Source: Candidatus Paracaedibacteraceae bacterium UBA6184 (GTDB lineage: Bacteria; Pseudomonadota; Alphaproteobacteria; UBA6184). Taken from it: 31,035 bases of DNA. The position numbers and the translations under genes are program-made. Below, one piece after another: positions 8,580 to 16,900 of the stretch. The stretch's first letter is position 1. Each line of letters begins with the position of its first letter. The notes under the pieces were generated by a model. The model had not been told where the DNA came from. It searched no databases and saw nothing but the letters and a program-made list of their open reading frames with translations. The stretch covers positions 6,072 to 37,106 of the forward strand of contig DITM01000100.1 of assembly GCA_002422845.1 (NCBI GenBank), read 5' to 3'.

Positions 8580-9977
8580 ATGCATCGCAATCGTCAAACT
8601 AAAATTGTCGCAACTCTGGGGCCTGCTTCATCGTCTGCGGATATGATTCAGTGGCTATTTGAACGAGGGGTCGATATTTTTCGTCTCAATTTTTCACACG
8701 GGACGCATGAAACACACGAACAAAACATTCATTGGATTCGTAAGCTAGAACAGTCTGTGGGCAAATCCATTGCAATTTTAGCGGATCTTCAAGGGCCTAA
8801 ACTGCGCGTTGGAAAATTTGAATCTTCCGAAGTGAATGTTAAGGCTGGACAACAGTTTCGATTCGATATGGAGTCTGCGTTGGGAGACTCAACACGGGTG
8901 CAGTTGCCCCATCCAGAGATTTTTGCAGCGGCTAAAAAAGGTGACGAGTTACTGGTGGATGATGGGAAACTTGCGTTTCGGGTGGATTTCGTGGATGCAC
9001 ACTGCATCAAAACCACAGCATTAGTATCCGGGATTGTTTCCAACAATAAGGGATTGAATCTTCCCTCTACCCATTTGCCGATTGATATTCTAACAGAGAA
9101 AGACAAAGCGGATTTGGAATTTGCATTGTCGAAAGATGTTGATTTTATTGCGTTATCATTTGTGCAAACGGCAGATGATATTTTTCAGGCGCGAAAGCGC
9201 ATTCATACCAAGGCTAAAATTATTGCTAAATTGGAAAAACCCCAAGCTATACAAAATCTAACGGCTATTTTAAACGCAACGGATGGCGTGATGATTGCGC
9301 GTGGGGATTTAGGGGTTGAGTTGCCGCCCGAGCAAGTGCCCCCTTTACAACGGCGAATTTTACGAGAGGCTCACAAACATAATAAGCCTGTAATCGTTGC
9401 GACACAAATGTTGGAATCGATGATTCATGCGCCAAAGCCAACCCGAGCAGAGGTTTCAGATGTTGCGACTGCTGTTTATTTGGGGACGGATGCCGTCATG
9501 TTGTCCGCAGAATCGGCATCAGGTGATTATCCAAAAGAGGCCGTAGAGATTATGGATCGCATTATTTTTAATGCAGAACACGATGTGTTTAGTGTTAAGA
9601 CGACTCAATTGACGGAAACCCCATCCATTGCAGAGGCTGCTATTTTGTTGGCCTATCGACATGGCGCACGGATTATTGCGGCAGTTTCAAACTCATTTGA
9701 AGCCGTTGCGCAAATTTCAAGTTTAAAGCCGGGCATTCCAATCTTAGCAATTACATCTGACATAAAAATATATCATCAGTTTACATTGCTGTTTGGGGTG
9801 TGTGGCGTCTATTTAGAAACATTGCCAGATGCAAACAATCCCATAGAATACAAAACGTTGGTACAACAAATTGCAGCGCGAGAAGGTATGGTTACACGAA
9901 CCGATCATGTTATTGTTGCACTAACTTCGGATCATATCAATTCTGCAGAGTTTTCAGGGATGTCCATCGTAAGCTAA
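8580..9977 (+). CDS. pyk: Pyruvate kinase
   Basis: A 465-aa cytoplasmic glycolytic enzyme converting phosphoenolpyruvate and ADP to pyruvate and ATP. Hallmarks include KIVATLGPAS (8-17), RLNFSHG (35-41) with the substrate/K+ site residues, ILADLQGPKLRVGKF (66-80), the AKLEKPQAI stretch with the catalytic Lys region, MIARGDLGVELP, and the nucleotide-site loop with ATQMLESMI, PTRAEVSDVATAV and DAVMLSAESASG. Domains A and B are complete; the C-terminal regulatory domain ends at about 465, as in compact bacterial enzymes. The AGGGA ribosome-binding site precedes the ATG. It lies between two accessory regions, so the housekeeping gene is flanked by variable DNA on both sides. Confidence 0.97.
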   Translation: MHRNRQTKIVATLGPASSSADMIQWLFERGVDIFRLNFSHGTHETHEQNIHWIRKLEQSVGKSIAILADLQGPKLRVGKFESSEVNVKAGQQFRFDMESALGDSTRVQLPHPEIFAAAKKGDELLVDDGKLAFRVDFVDAHCIKTTALVSGIVSNNKGLNLPSTHLPIDILTEKDKADLEFALSKDVDFIALSFVQTADDIFQARKRIHTKAKIIAKLEKPQAIQNLTAILNATDGVMIARGDLGVELPPEQVPPLQRRILREAHKHNKPVIVATQMLESMIHAPKPTRAEVSDVATAVYLGTDAVMLSAESASGDYPKEAVEIMDRIIFNAEHDVFSVKTTQLTETPSIAEAAILLAYRHGARIIAAVSNSFEAVAQISSLKPGIPILAITSDIKIYHQFTLLFGVCGVYLETLPDANNPIEYKTLVQQIAAREGMVTRTDHVIVALTSDHINSAEFSGMSIVS

Positions 9978-10030
9978 TAAGATAAAGCTAACACGTAAAG
10001 AAACATGGCTTAACAGCAGAAAGTTATTAG

Positions 10031-10252
10031 GGTAATACGATTAAACACATTAGAGATTGTTGGACAGGCAAAGGGCTTAAAGTGAATTTTAGACATGATG
10101 GAGTCGATAAATTGGCGCATATAAAAAGAACGGGACAAGATAGTTTTACATTAACGGTCACCACTCACAATCTCAAACGAATTTATACGCATTTTGAGAC
10201 AGATAAAAAATATCTTTTGAGAAAAAGTATTACCTTACCCCAGGGGGTTTAA
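10031..10252 (+). pseudogene. Start-less C-terminal remnant of an unknown gene (toxin-like position)
   Basis: An open frame of 73 codons runs from just after a TAG (10028-10030) to TAA at 10250 with no ATG; GTG at 10082 is the only plausible start and has no clear ribosome-binding site. The product reads naturally (for example NFRHDGVDKLAHIKRTGQ and KKYLLRKSITLPQGV), has balanced composition and no signal peptide. Its tail contains the AGGGGG ribosome-binding site of the next gene, two bases before that ATG, as in tightly packed toxin-immunity pairs. I read it as the surviving 3' end of a larger gene, possibly a toxin module, because immunity-type genes follow. The family was not recognised. 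Confidence 0.45.
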
Positions 10253-10254
10253 AA

Positions 10255-10785
10255 ATGAAATATACAGAAAAGCTTTCATCTCAATATGAGGAATACACAT
10301 GTTTTTACAATAAAGAAATATATTCTACAGCATATGAATATCTAGGAAGAATTTATCATTACTATAAATACTATGACAAGAAATTAACTGATAATATTCT
10401 TTCAAGTTTCTTTATGTCCGTTTCCGAAGAAATGATTAATGATATTCATAAATCAATTAATATTGATTATGAAAAAACAAAACGAATTACTTCTACAGGG
10501 ACGTTCTGGCTATTTGAAGAATGGATCCTGATGTTTACGTATCGGTTTGAGTTAGAATTCATCAAAGACTTTTTGTTGGATAAGGGTTTACCTTTCCCAG
10601 AACTTGATTTACATGGGCTGTGTGAAGAAATGAAAGCAGCATCGTTAGTGGGCAAGAAAAACAAACAACAATTTCAAAGTGCCGTAAATGCCATAACAAA
10701 GAATTCATCGTTGCCGTTTCTGGATATCTGGTTTGAAGCAGATCAACACCCGCGACAGCCTATTCCAAATGGTGAGGAGAAATAG
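10255..10785 (+). CDS. Hypothetical protein, possible immunity protein
   Basis: 176 aa, soluble, no signal peptide or membrane segment, acidic, rich in Tyr/Phe/Glu/Lys and predicted largely helical (for example FELEFIKDFLLDKG at about 97-110). No family is recognised. The start is set by AGGGGG seven bases before the ATG. It follows the start-less remnant by two bases and is followed 94 bp later by an SMI1/KNR4-type gene. In polymorphic-toxin loci, small acidic proteins directly after a toxin C-terminus are usually cognate immunity proteins; that role is inferred from position only. The Pro-rich end (HPRQPIPNGEEK) may be disordered. Confidence 0.6.
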   Translation: MKYTEKLSSQYEEYTCFYNKEIYSTAYEYLGRIYHYYKYYDKKLTDNILSSFFMSVSEEMINDIHKSINIDYEKTKRITSTGTFWLFEEWILMFTYRFELEFIKDFLLDKGLPFPELDLHGLCEEMKAASLVGKKNKQQFQSAVNAITKNSSLPFLDIWFEADQHPRQPIPNGEEK

Positions 10786-10801
10786 CTTTTATCAACCGTT
10801 A

Positions 10802-10866
10802 TTTGGGTTAAAGATGCGTGCAAAAGGGGGCGCCGGCACGTGAAATCTTTGCTGAACCAACCCAAA
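10802..10866 (+). repeat. 8-bp inverted repeat ahead of the SMI1/KNR4 gene
   Basis: TTTGGGTT (10802-10809) and AACCCAAA (10859-10866) are perfect complements 49 bp apart, the second arm ending just before the strong AAGGAG ribosome-binding site of the next gene. Between them lies a short open stretch (tail GGAGT then TGA near 10842) that may be another gene remnant. Operator, mRNA fold and chance are all possible. Confidence 0.3.
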
Positions 10867-10879
10867 AAGAAGGAGAATA

Positions 10880-11380
10880 ATGAGTAAGTATGAATATTTA
10901 AAGAAATATCAAGCCCCACATGATCATGTAATTGAAACTTGGCATGAAAATTCTTTTATTCAAGCATCCAGGGATAGCATTCTAGCAGTAGAAGAGAATT
11001 TGGAAGTTGTTTTCCCTATCGAACTAAAGGAGTTTTGGCTAGAAATTGGTGGTGGGAATCTGACAACCCCTGCAAATGCATCTGCAGAATATGAGAGTTA
11101 TTATATTAATAACTTTCTTTTTCCAGAAGAAATTCAGCAAATAATAGTTTATTGTGCTACAAGCGGTCTTATTACAGAAGAAGTCTTAGAGTATATGGAG
11201 GAAGATGAGATTCCATTTTTTGAAATATGCGATCATTCAAGCTTTTTATATATTCGCCCCAACTCTGATAAACCTAACGCAGTATATGGACTGGGAGGAG
11301 ATATTGTAGAGGATTCTATAGAAACGTTCATATGGAAGCTCTATCATGTCTCCCCGACGTATTATTTAGACAAGTTATAA
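10880..11380 (+). CDS. SMI1/KNR4 (SUKH) family protein, probable immunity protein
   Basis: 166 aa, acidic and soluble. The fold signature is visible: an N-terminal amphipathic helix, then VEENLEVVFPIELKEFWLEI-GGG (about 37-60), a central strand region with NNFLFPEEIQQI, and the late motif FFEICDHSSFLYIRPN followed by AVYGLGGDIVEDSIETFIWKL. SUKH proteins are a major immunity superfamily of bacterial polymorphic-toxin and contact-dependent systems, usually neutralising nuclease toxins (established for the family). No intact toxin is adjacent, so it is an orphan or protects against toxins delivered by neighbours (inference). The ribosome-binding site AAGGAG and ATG are unambiguous. Confidence 0.75.
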   Translation: MSKYEYLKKYQAPHDHVIETWHENSFIQASRDSILAVEENLEVVFPIELKEFWLEIGGGNLTTPANASAEYESYYINNFLFPEEIQQIIVYCATSGLITEEVLEYMEEDEIPFFEICDHSSFLYIRPNSDKPNAVYGLGGDIVEDSIETFIWKLYHVSPTYYLDKL

Positions 11381-11420
11381 CTACAGCGCGTTTTTTCGAT
11401 GAGTGCAGCGTCACGGTGTC

Positions 11421-11457
11421 AGGTTTTTGAAACAGATCTGAATTTTCAGATAAACCT
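11421..11457 (+). other. Nested hairpin downstream of the SMI1/KNR4 gene
   Basis: AGGTTT (11421-11426) pairs with AAACCT (11452-11457) and encloses ATCTGA-ATTT-TCAGAT (11436-11451), leaving a 9-nt bulge on the left. It lies 41 bp after the stop and could stabilise or end the transcript, but no T-run follows, so it was not called a terminator. Confidence 0.4.
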
Positions 11458-11500
11458 TAAGATTCATTTATCCGTTATTATTATACGCAATAGTGCCAGA

Positions 11501-11701
11501 ATAAAACATAGTCCTTTAAATTGTATCAATATTTGGGTATAAAACTGATGAAGGTAAAGGAATGTAAATGATTAATATTCAAGCTTTAGAAAACGAGACA
11601 TTAAGTTCTATCCAGGGTGCAAGTACTCTTGAAGCTATACGTATAGACATCGTGGGTAAAAACGGCAAGTTAACACAAGCCATGAAAGATTTGGCGCAGT
11701 T
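11501..11701 (+). repeat. Direct repeat, left copy: pheS promoter plus 5' coding end
   Basis: These 201 bp match 23110-23319 with four substitutions and one 9-bp gap; the first 66 bp, covering promoter and leader, are identical. The copy carries TTTAAA (11515-11520), 17 bp, TATAAA (11538-11543) and the pheS ribosome-binding site. It ends at CAGTT where unrelated sequence begins. Confidence 0.97.
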
Positions 11702-11717
11702 CCCCCCATATCATTAA
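11568..11717 (+). pseudogene. pheS: Truncated pheS 5' fragment
   Basis: The left copy of the duplication keeps the pheS ATG and reads in frame through 44 codons matching the first 47 of PheS (three codons missing through an in-frame 9-bp loss in a CTTGAAGCT/CTTGAGGCT tandem), then five foreign codons and TAA at 11715. Differences from the intact copy are two Val-to-Ile changes and two silent changes. The encoded 49-residue peptide would contain only the first part of the PheS N-terminal coiled-coil arm and no catalytic residues. It retains its promoter and ribosome-binding site, so it may still be expressed. Confidence 0.9.
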
Positions 11718-11728
11718 ATAGGGGGGAA
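11700..11728. other. C6/G6 hairpin at the duplication breakpoint
   Basis: TTCCCCCC (11700-11707) pairs perfectly with GGGGGGAA (11721-11728) across a 13-nt loop. The left arm begins within the last two bases of the pheS duplication. It might end transcription from the duplicated pheS promoter or mark a recombination junction. No T-run follows. Confidence 0.6.
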
Positions 11729-11810
11729 TCCGGATATCATCGTAAAGTGTCGACTTGACGTTAGTACGCTGAATTCTTTGTATCTAAAACCACTCAAACA
11801 AAGAGAATCT

Positions 11811-11828
11811 AAAGGCTTTTTTGCCTTT
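11811..11828 (-). terminator. Weak hairpin at the end of the giant-protein operon
   Basis: AAAGGC-TTTTTT-GCCTTT overlaps the stop codon of the lipoprotein gene on the minus strand. The 6-bp stem is short and lacks a following U-run, so termination is only possible. Confidence 0.35.
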
Positions 11829-13869
11829 ATAATTCCAGATCAAACATTAAATTTAAGGTTTGAGTATAGCCTGTTAGATCGTCTGTAATGCCATAGCCTG
11901 CAGTTAAAGTTCCGACGTTAACATTGAAAGATGCTTGCAATTGAAACCCATATGTTAAAGGCAGGTTTTGCAAAGGTACTGCAATGTTTTCACTGTTTAT
12001 TCTAAGCACATGTGCGTCGCGCTTTGCATACACATCCGAGAAAATTTGCGCAGAAATATCGATATCTATAATTCGCTTTTTAAGGGTTAAATTTGCAACA
12101 ACATGGGTTTCGTTTATTGCTGTCGCATTTATGCGACCGAACACACAGTCGCCCAAGCCATTTCGCGTGTGATGCATCGTTGATAGGCTAAGGGCGGCAT
12201 ATCCGTCTTCTGCATTTCCGTGATACAGACCTGCTGCAGCACCGTGCAGTTTACCATCGGCGCTGACAAATCCATCAATCCCCATGTATTGAGATTGACC
12301 ATGAAGTGCCCATACGCTTGATGCTGAGGCTCCCATAAATGAGGGCTGTGTTAAGCTAACACCCACTTGACTTTGAGAAGTAACATTCATACCGTAGGCT
12401 GTTTCTGTTGTAGTTCCAATTTGATTAACTGTCTGAATGACCCCAGTGTTTGGATGCTTATGATCAAGATACCTTAGGCCATCAAATGATAATGGAAATG
12501 TTCGGATAGGAGCAAGATGCTGCCCAGTTGTAATATCACGAAGCGCTGTTTCAGCAACATCTTTGTTCAACAGAGCTGTACGCAGGTTTCCCTTCACTGC
12601 ATCATGTTGCAACAATTGGCGAGCAATAGCAGTTTCTGTATGGGAAAGCCCCTGAGCACTTAGTCCTTTTCTGGTTAAGGTTAGGGTTAGCTGTGAAACC
12701 TTTGTTGTGTCATCTGTCTTGGTTGCAAGATCAAAGGTAGCCCCAAAAGTTTCAACCCCTTTATTAAATTGATTAAGCGATCCACTTTTTGTTTCCACAA
12801 GAACAATGTGATCACCAGTTTCTATTTTATTGTCTAGCGTTGATAACACGACTGATACACTGTTGTTCATTTGGACATAATTAGAAGTCATCAAGGGAGT
12901 TTTAGAGGCGATATCCCAGATTACGTTGATAGAGCTATTTGCTGTTTCAACGAGATATGAGCTAGTTTTAAAAGGCGAGCTGCTTGTGAGTTCGATAGTG
13001 CCACCTTGATGTTTTAAAATGTCAATATTGGCAGTAGTGCCTTGGGTGTATATTTTTAACCCAGGGGTAACTGCTAAATGATCGATCGTGCCTGCAATCA
13101 TAAACTCACCTTCAGTTGCCCATGGAAAACGACGGTGTTTTTGAATTTTTAATTGGTCCAAGGTCATTCCAAATTGTTCCAAAGCATTAGGTGTATAGAT
13201 AATGTTTTCACCATTTTGTATAGAAGATTTTGGTCCTAAAAATAGCGAGTGTGTCGTTAATTTAGCTTGAGAACTGATACTAAAATTTGAATTTTCAAGC
13301 CGAAGCGCCAGAGCTGTAAGGTTGCCATTTGGTAATACTTTAAGATCGGAATCTTTTAAATCAATCACGCTGAACGTTGCTGAACGATCAAGTTGAAAAT
13401 TCCCCTTCTGTTTGGGTGATTCCCCCCATACATCCATAATAACGGGGATAGTTGCCGTTGTATCAGGTATATAGGGTATATTTTGTGTGGCCTTTACTGA
13501 ATGAGGAAGCGATCCTGGTACCTTAAAAATCTTTTGATTTTCCGCCCAATGTAAATATGATTCCAAAGTCATAAAATTAGCACTGTCTGTGAAATCAAAC
13601 GCTGTGGGTTGATCAGGCAACAGACTGTTGAAAATGAATACTTTTGCGTTCAAAGGCGTTGAATTATCTCCAGACTGACCAGGCTGAAATGATGGCGTAT
13701 AACCGTTCTGCTCTAGCAAATCATCAATCGATGAAGGTGCATCATTTTCAGTGTTTGGTGGAATTATTCCTTCATCTGTTGCAATGGATCCACGCTCTTT
13801 GGTTCCACAGCCTGTTAAAAACATAACACTGAAGACCGTTGCGCATAAATAAGATTTGATATTCTTCAT
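11827..13869 (-). CDS. Autotransporter-like outer-membrane lipoprotein
   Basis: 680 aa from the ATG at 13869. The N-terminus is MKNIKSYL, a hydrophobic core and lipobox LTGC (Cys at about 21) with Gly at +2, predicting an outer-membrane lipoprotein. In-frame codons upstream to 13944 include low-complexity Asn/Lys and overlap the preceding gene; rejected. Residues about 100-420 contain beta-helix-like passenger features (repeated short strands, SFSISSQAKL-type runs, and the late GDHIVLVETKSG motif seen before many autotransporter barrels). Residues about 430-680 show alternating amphipathic strands and end LNLMFDLEL, resembling a 12-strand translocator. Lipidated autotransporters are known (SphB1, NalP), but no protease triad was seen. 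It lies 38 bp downstream of the 3009-aa gene in one operon, suggesting it anchors, exports or partners that protein (inference). Confidence 0.72.
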   Translation of the reverse strand: MKNIKSYLCATVFSVMFLTGCGTKERGSIATDEGIIPPNTENDAPSSIDDLLEQNGYTPSFQPGQSGDNSTPLNAKVFIFNSLLPDQPTAFDFTDSANFMTLESYLHWAENQKIFKVPGSLPHSVKATQNIPYIPDTTATIPVIMDVWGESPKQKGNFQLDRSATFSVIDLKDSDLKVLPNGNLTALALRLENSNFSISSQAKLTTHSLFLGPKSSIQNGENIIYTPNALEQFGMTLDQLKIQKHRRFPWATEGEFMIAGTIDHLAVTPGLKIYTQGTTANIDILKHQGGTIELTSSSPFKTSSYLVETANSSINVIWDIASKTPLMTSNYVQMNNSVSVVLSTLDNKIETGDHIVLVETKSGSLNQFNKGVETFGATFDLATKTDDTTKVSQLTLTLTRKGLSAQGLSHTETAIARQLLQHDAVKGNLRTALLNKDVAETALRDITTGQHLAPIRTFPLSFDGLRYLDHKHPNTGVIQTVNQIGTTTETAYGMNVTSQSQVGVSLTQPSFMGASASSVWALHGQSQYMGIDGFVSADGKLHGAAAGLYHGNAEDGYAALSLSTMHHTRNGLGDCVFGRINATAINETHVVANLTLKKRIIDIDISAQIFSDVYAKRDAHVLRINSENIAVPLQNLPLTYGFQLQASFNVNVGTLTAGYGITDDLTGYTQTLNLMFDLEL

Positions 13870-13907
13870 GATAGCTTTCTTTTTATTATTATTCTTTTTA
13901 TTATACA

Positions 13908-16900
13908 TCATCGTGTCCATGTTGTGCCAGATGAGTTTGCCCAACCTGTAGTATTTGATGAAGTTACACTATTTGGTAAGATGATCGTTTTAATTGCAGT
14001 GTTTGTGATTGTTGCAAAGTTAAATGATGTTAACCCCGTAACTGCTGATAGATCGAGTGTTGTGTCCGTTGTTGTTGTGTTAGAGTTGTTTACCAATGTT
14101 GGTAGAGTTGTTAAAGCCCCGGTAAGATTGATACGGTTGAATTTGCTATTTGCATTGGTTGTGTTAATGTTTGTAGTTGCTGGAGAATTTATTGTTACTG
14201 AGCCAGAGGCACCCCTACCCGACCCTCCCCCACCAAGGCTAGCATCTGAAATACCACCAAGGCCTCCTGCAATAATGCTGGAGCTAAGATTAACTGTTGT
14301 AAGGGAGGGACTTGATGTAAATAATGTAATATTCCCACCCTTGCCGCCAGTACCATTTGTAGAATTTCCACCCTTGCCTCCTTGAAGAGCAGAGGAGGAA
14401 AGATCAACAGTTGTAAGGGCTGTACATGACGTCAATAAAGTCACATTATTACCAAGACCAGCAGTAAAATCACCAGGAGCACCATCTGTCCCTCTTAAAT
14501 TAAGACCTGTATTCATTGTAAATGATTTTAGTTTTGTACACCCTTTAAAAAGATCTCCAGCAACGCTTTTTGCACCTGACCCAATGATAGTTAGATCGGT
14601 AATACTGGTATCATCCAATTTATTTTTACTATTTGTAGAATCCCATTGGGCTAAAGAATTTATAAACTCAAAGCCGCCTATTAAATTTGTAACAGAAGGG
14701 ATGGTAAAAGTTGTTGGTTTAGACGTCATTGTCGTTGGAAGAATTAGTGTTTTATAAGTTGCTGCCGATAGTATACTTAACTGAGAGGATAACCCTGTTA
14801 TTTCTGACAGATCCAAGGTTGCATTTGCTGTAATTACTTCTGAATTAGCGGACACAACGGTGGGGGAATCACCTACAACTTTCATTGTGGTTATTTGGTT
14901 TGTTATGCCATACACAACTATATAAGGATTAATAACTAATTTTGTAACCTCTGTGTTTAATCCTGTTAGATCAAATGATGTTCCAGTCATTGCTGATATA
15001 TCTAAAGTTGCATTTCCTAGCGTTAATGTTCCGTTTTTTGCCCATGTAGGAATTGTTCCTGCTCCTGTAAGTTTTAAAGAGGTTAGTTGATTCGGTATGC
15101 CTGTTGGTGTATTTTCAGCACTAATAACTAATTGACTGATGTAGGTGTTTAGTCCTGTTAAATTAACGGTTGTTCCCACAATTTCCGACAAATCCAGTTT
15201 TGCATCCACTGCAGTTAAAGATGTGCTCTTTAGCCATTCTGGAGCTGTTGTTAATATGCCAAGAATAGCTATGTTTGTTAAACCTGTTGGACCGGTTACT
15301 GTTGTTACTGTAGCTGGTATCTTTAAATTCGTTACTGTGGTTGGAAGAGTGAGGTTTGTAATCTCACCATTTAATCCACTTAGATCTAACGTAGCAGTTA
15401 ACCCAGTCATTGCTGACAGATCAAGTTTTGCGCCAGTTGCTGTTAATGATCCATTTGTTGCCCAAGTTGGAACTGTAGAAGTTGTTCCAGTAAGTTTCAG
15501 TGTTGTAAGAATGGTTGTACCGCTTACAGTTACTCCCGTAGATGGAACAGTTAGGTTTGTTACAGTGGATGGCAGAGTAACCGTTGTAATATCAGTACTT
15601 AATCCTGTTAGATCAAGTGTTGCGCCACTCATGGCAGACAGATCAAGTGTTGCGCCAGTTGCTGTTAATGATCCATTTGTTGCAACACTAGGAACGTTCT
15701 CAACTGCGCCTGTAAGTTTGAGTGTTGTAAGACCTGTTATGCCATTTATAGTTGTTACAGTGTTCGGAATAGTTAGAGTTTTTACTATATTAGGTAGCGT
15801 TGTAGTTTTAATATTACTATTTAAAGCAACAAGATTTAGTATAGATGTTATGCTTGTCATCTCCGATAGATCCAGAGGTGCATTCGCTGCTGTCAATGAT
15901 CCATCTGTTGCCCAGGCTGGGATTGCTATTGAAGAACCTGTTAATACAAGGTTAGTTAATTTTAAGTGTCCAGTTGCTAGTTTGAGAGAGTTCATTGATG
16001 CATCAATGCGCACGCTTGTAACATGTGTTGGTAAGGTAACTGAGATAATTCTTCTAGAAATATCTGTAAGATCGAGTGGTAAGGTTAGTAAACTCATATT
16101 TGAAAGGTCTAAACTAGAATAGTCTGAAACATTATTTAAGTATGAGGGTAACGTAGTATTAGATGTATATTCTTGGGCTAAGGTAATTGTCGGCAATTCT
16201 GGTATTATTACGGATATTCCTGAATTAGCCTTGCCAAGGGTATGTGATTGCACGTTTGCGGGCAAGATAAGCTGAGTAATACTGTCATCCAAATCTGGCA
16301 CATTATAGGATGTTGGTAAGTTTAGCTTTAACCTAAGGTCTAACGTAGACCCAGTTGTTGTTAAAGATCCATTGCTTGCCCATGTTGGAACTATTGTTGA
16401 TTCACCCACAAGTGCTATGTTTGTTAAAGTCTTTTGCGCATCAGAAAGTTGCATGGTTGTGACTGTATCGGGCGCTGTTATCCCGGTAAGGCCTGAGGGC
16501 AAAACAACCCTCGTAATATCAGTGTTTATACCAACTAGGCTGATCGTTGTACTTAAGTTCGTCATCCCAGAAAGGTCCAACGTTGCGTTTTCTGTAGTTA
16601 ATGTTCCATTCATTGCCCATGCTGGTATTGATGTTGCCGTACCTATAAGTTTGAGTGTTGTAAGAATACTTGTACCGCTTATAGTGGTTACAGTAGCTGG
16701 GATAGTTAGACTCGTTACTGTTGCCGGTAGTGTTACTGTTGTAATATCAGCACTTATTCCTGTTAGATCAACTGTTGTTCCAGTCATTGCTGATAGATCT
16801 AGTGTTGCAGTTGCTGCTGTTAAAGATACATTCTTTGCCCAGATTGGAGCTGTTGATAATTCACCGGTAATAGCTATGACTGTTAATCCTGGATGAGTGT

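Noticed and set aside
13870..13944. A 25-codon upstream extension of the 680-aa lipoprotein
   Set aside because: It would place Asn/Lys low-complexity sequence before a proper lipoprotein signal peptide and overlap the end of the giant gene.
15145..16122. A 325-codon plus-strand open frame opposite the giant gene
   Set aside because: It lies antisense to the repeat array, its composition simply mirrors the Thr/Leu/Ser-rich repeats, and it lacks a ribosome-binding site. The same applies to the plus-strand frames at 13924-14385 and 16372-16896.
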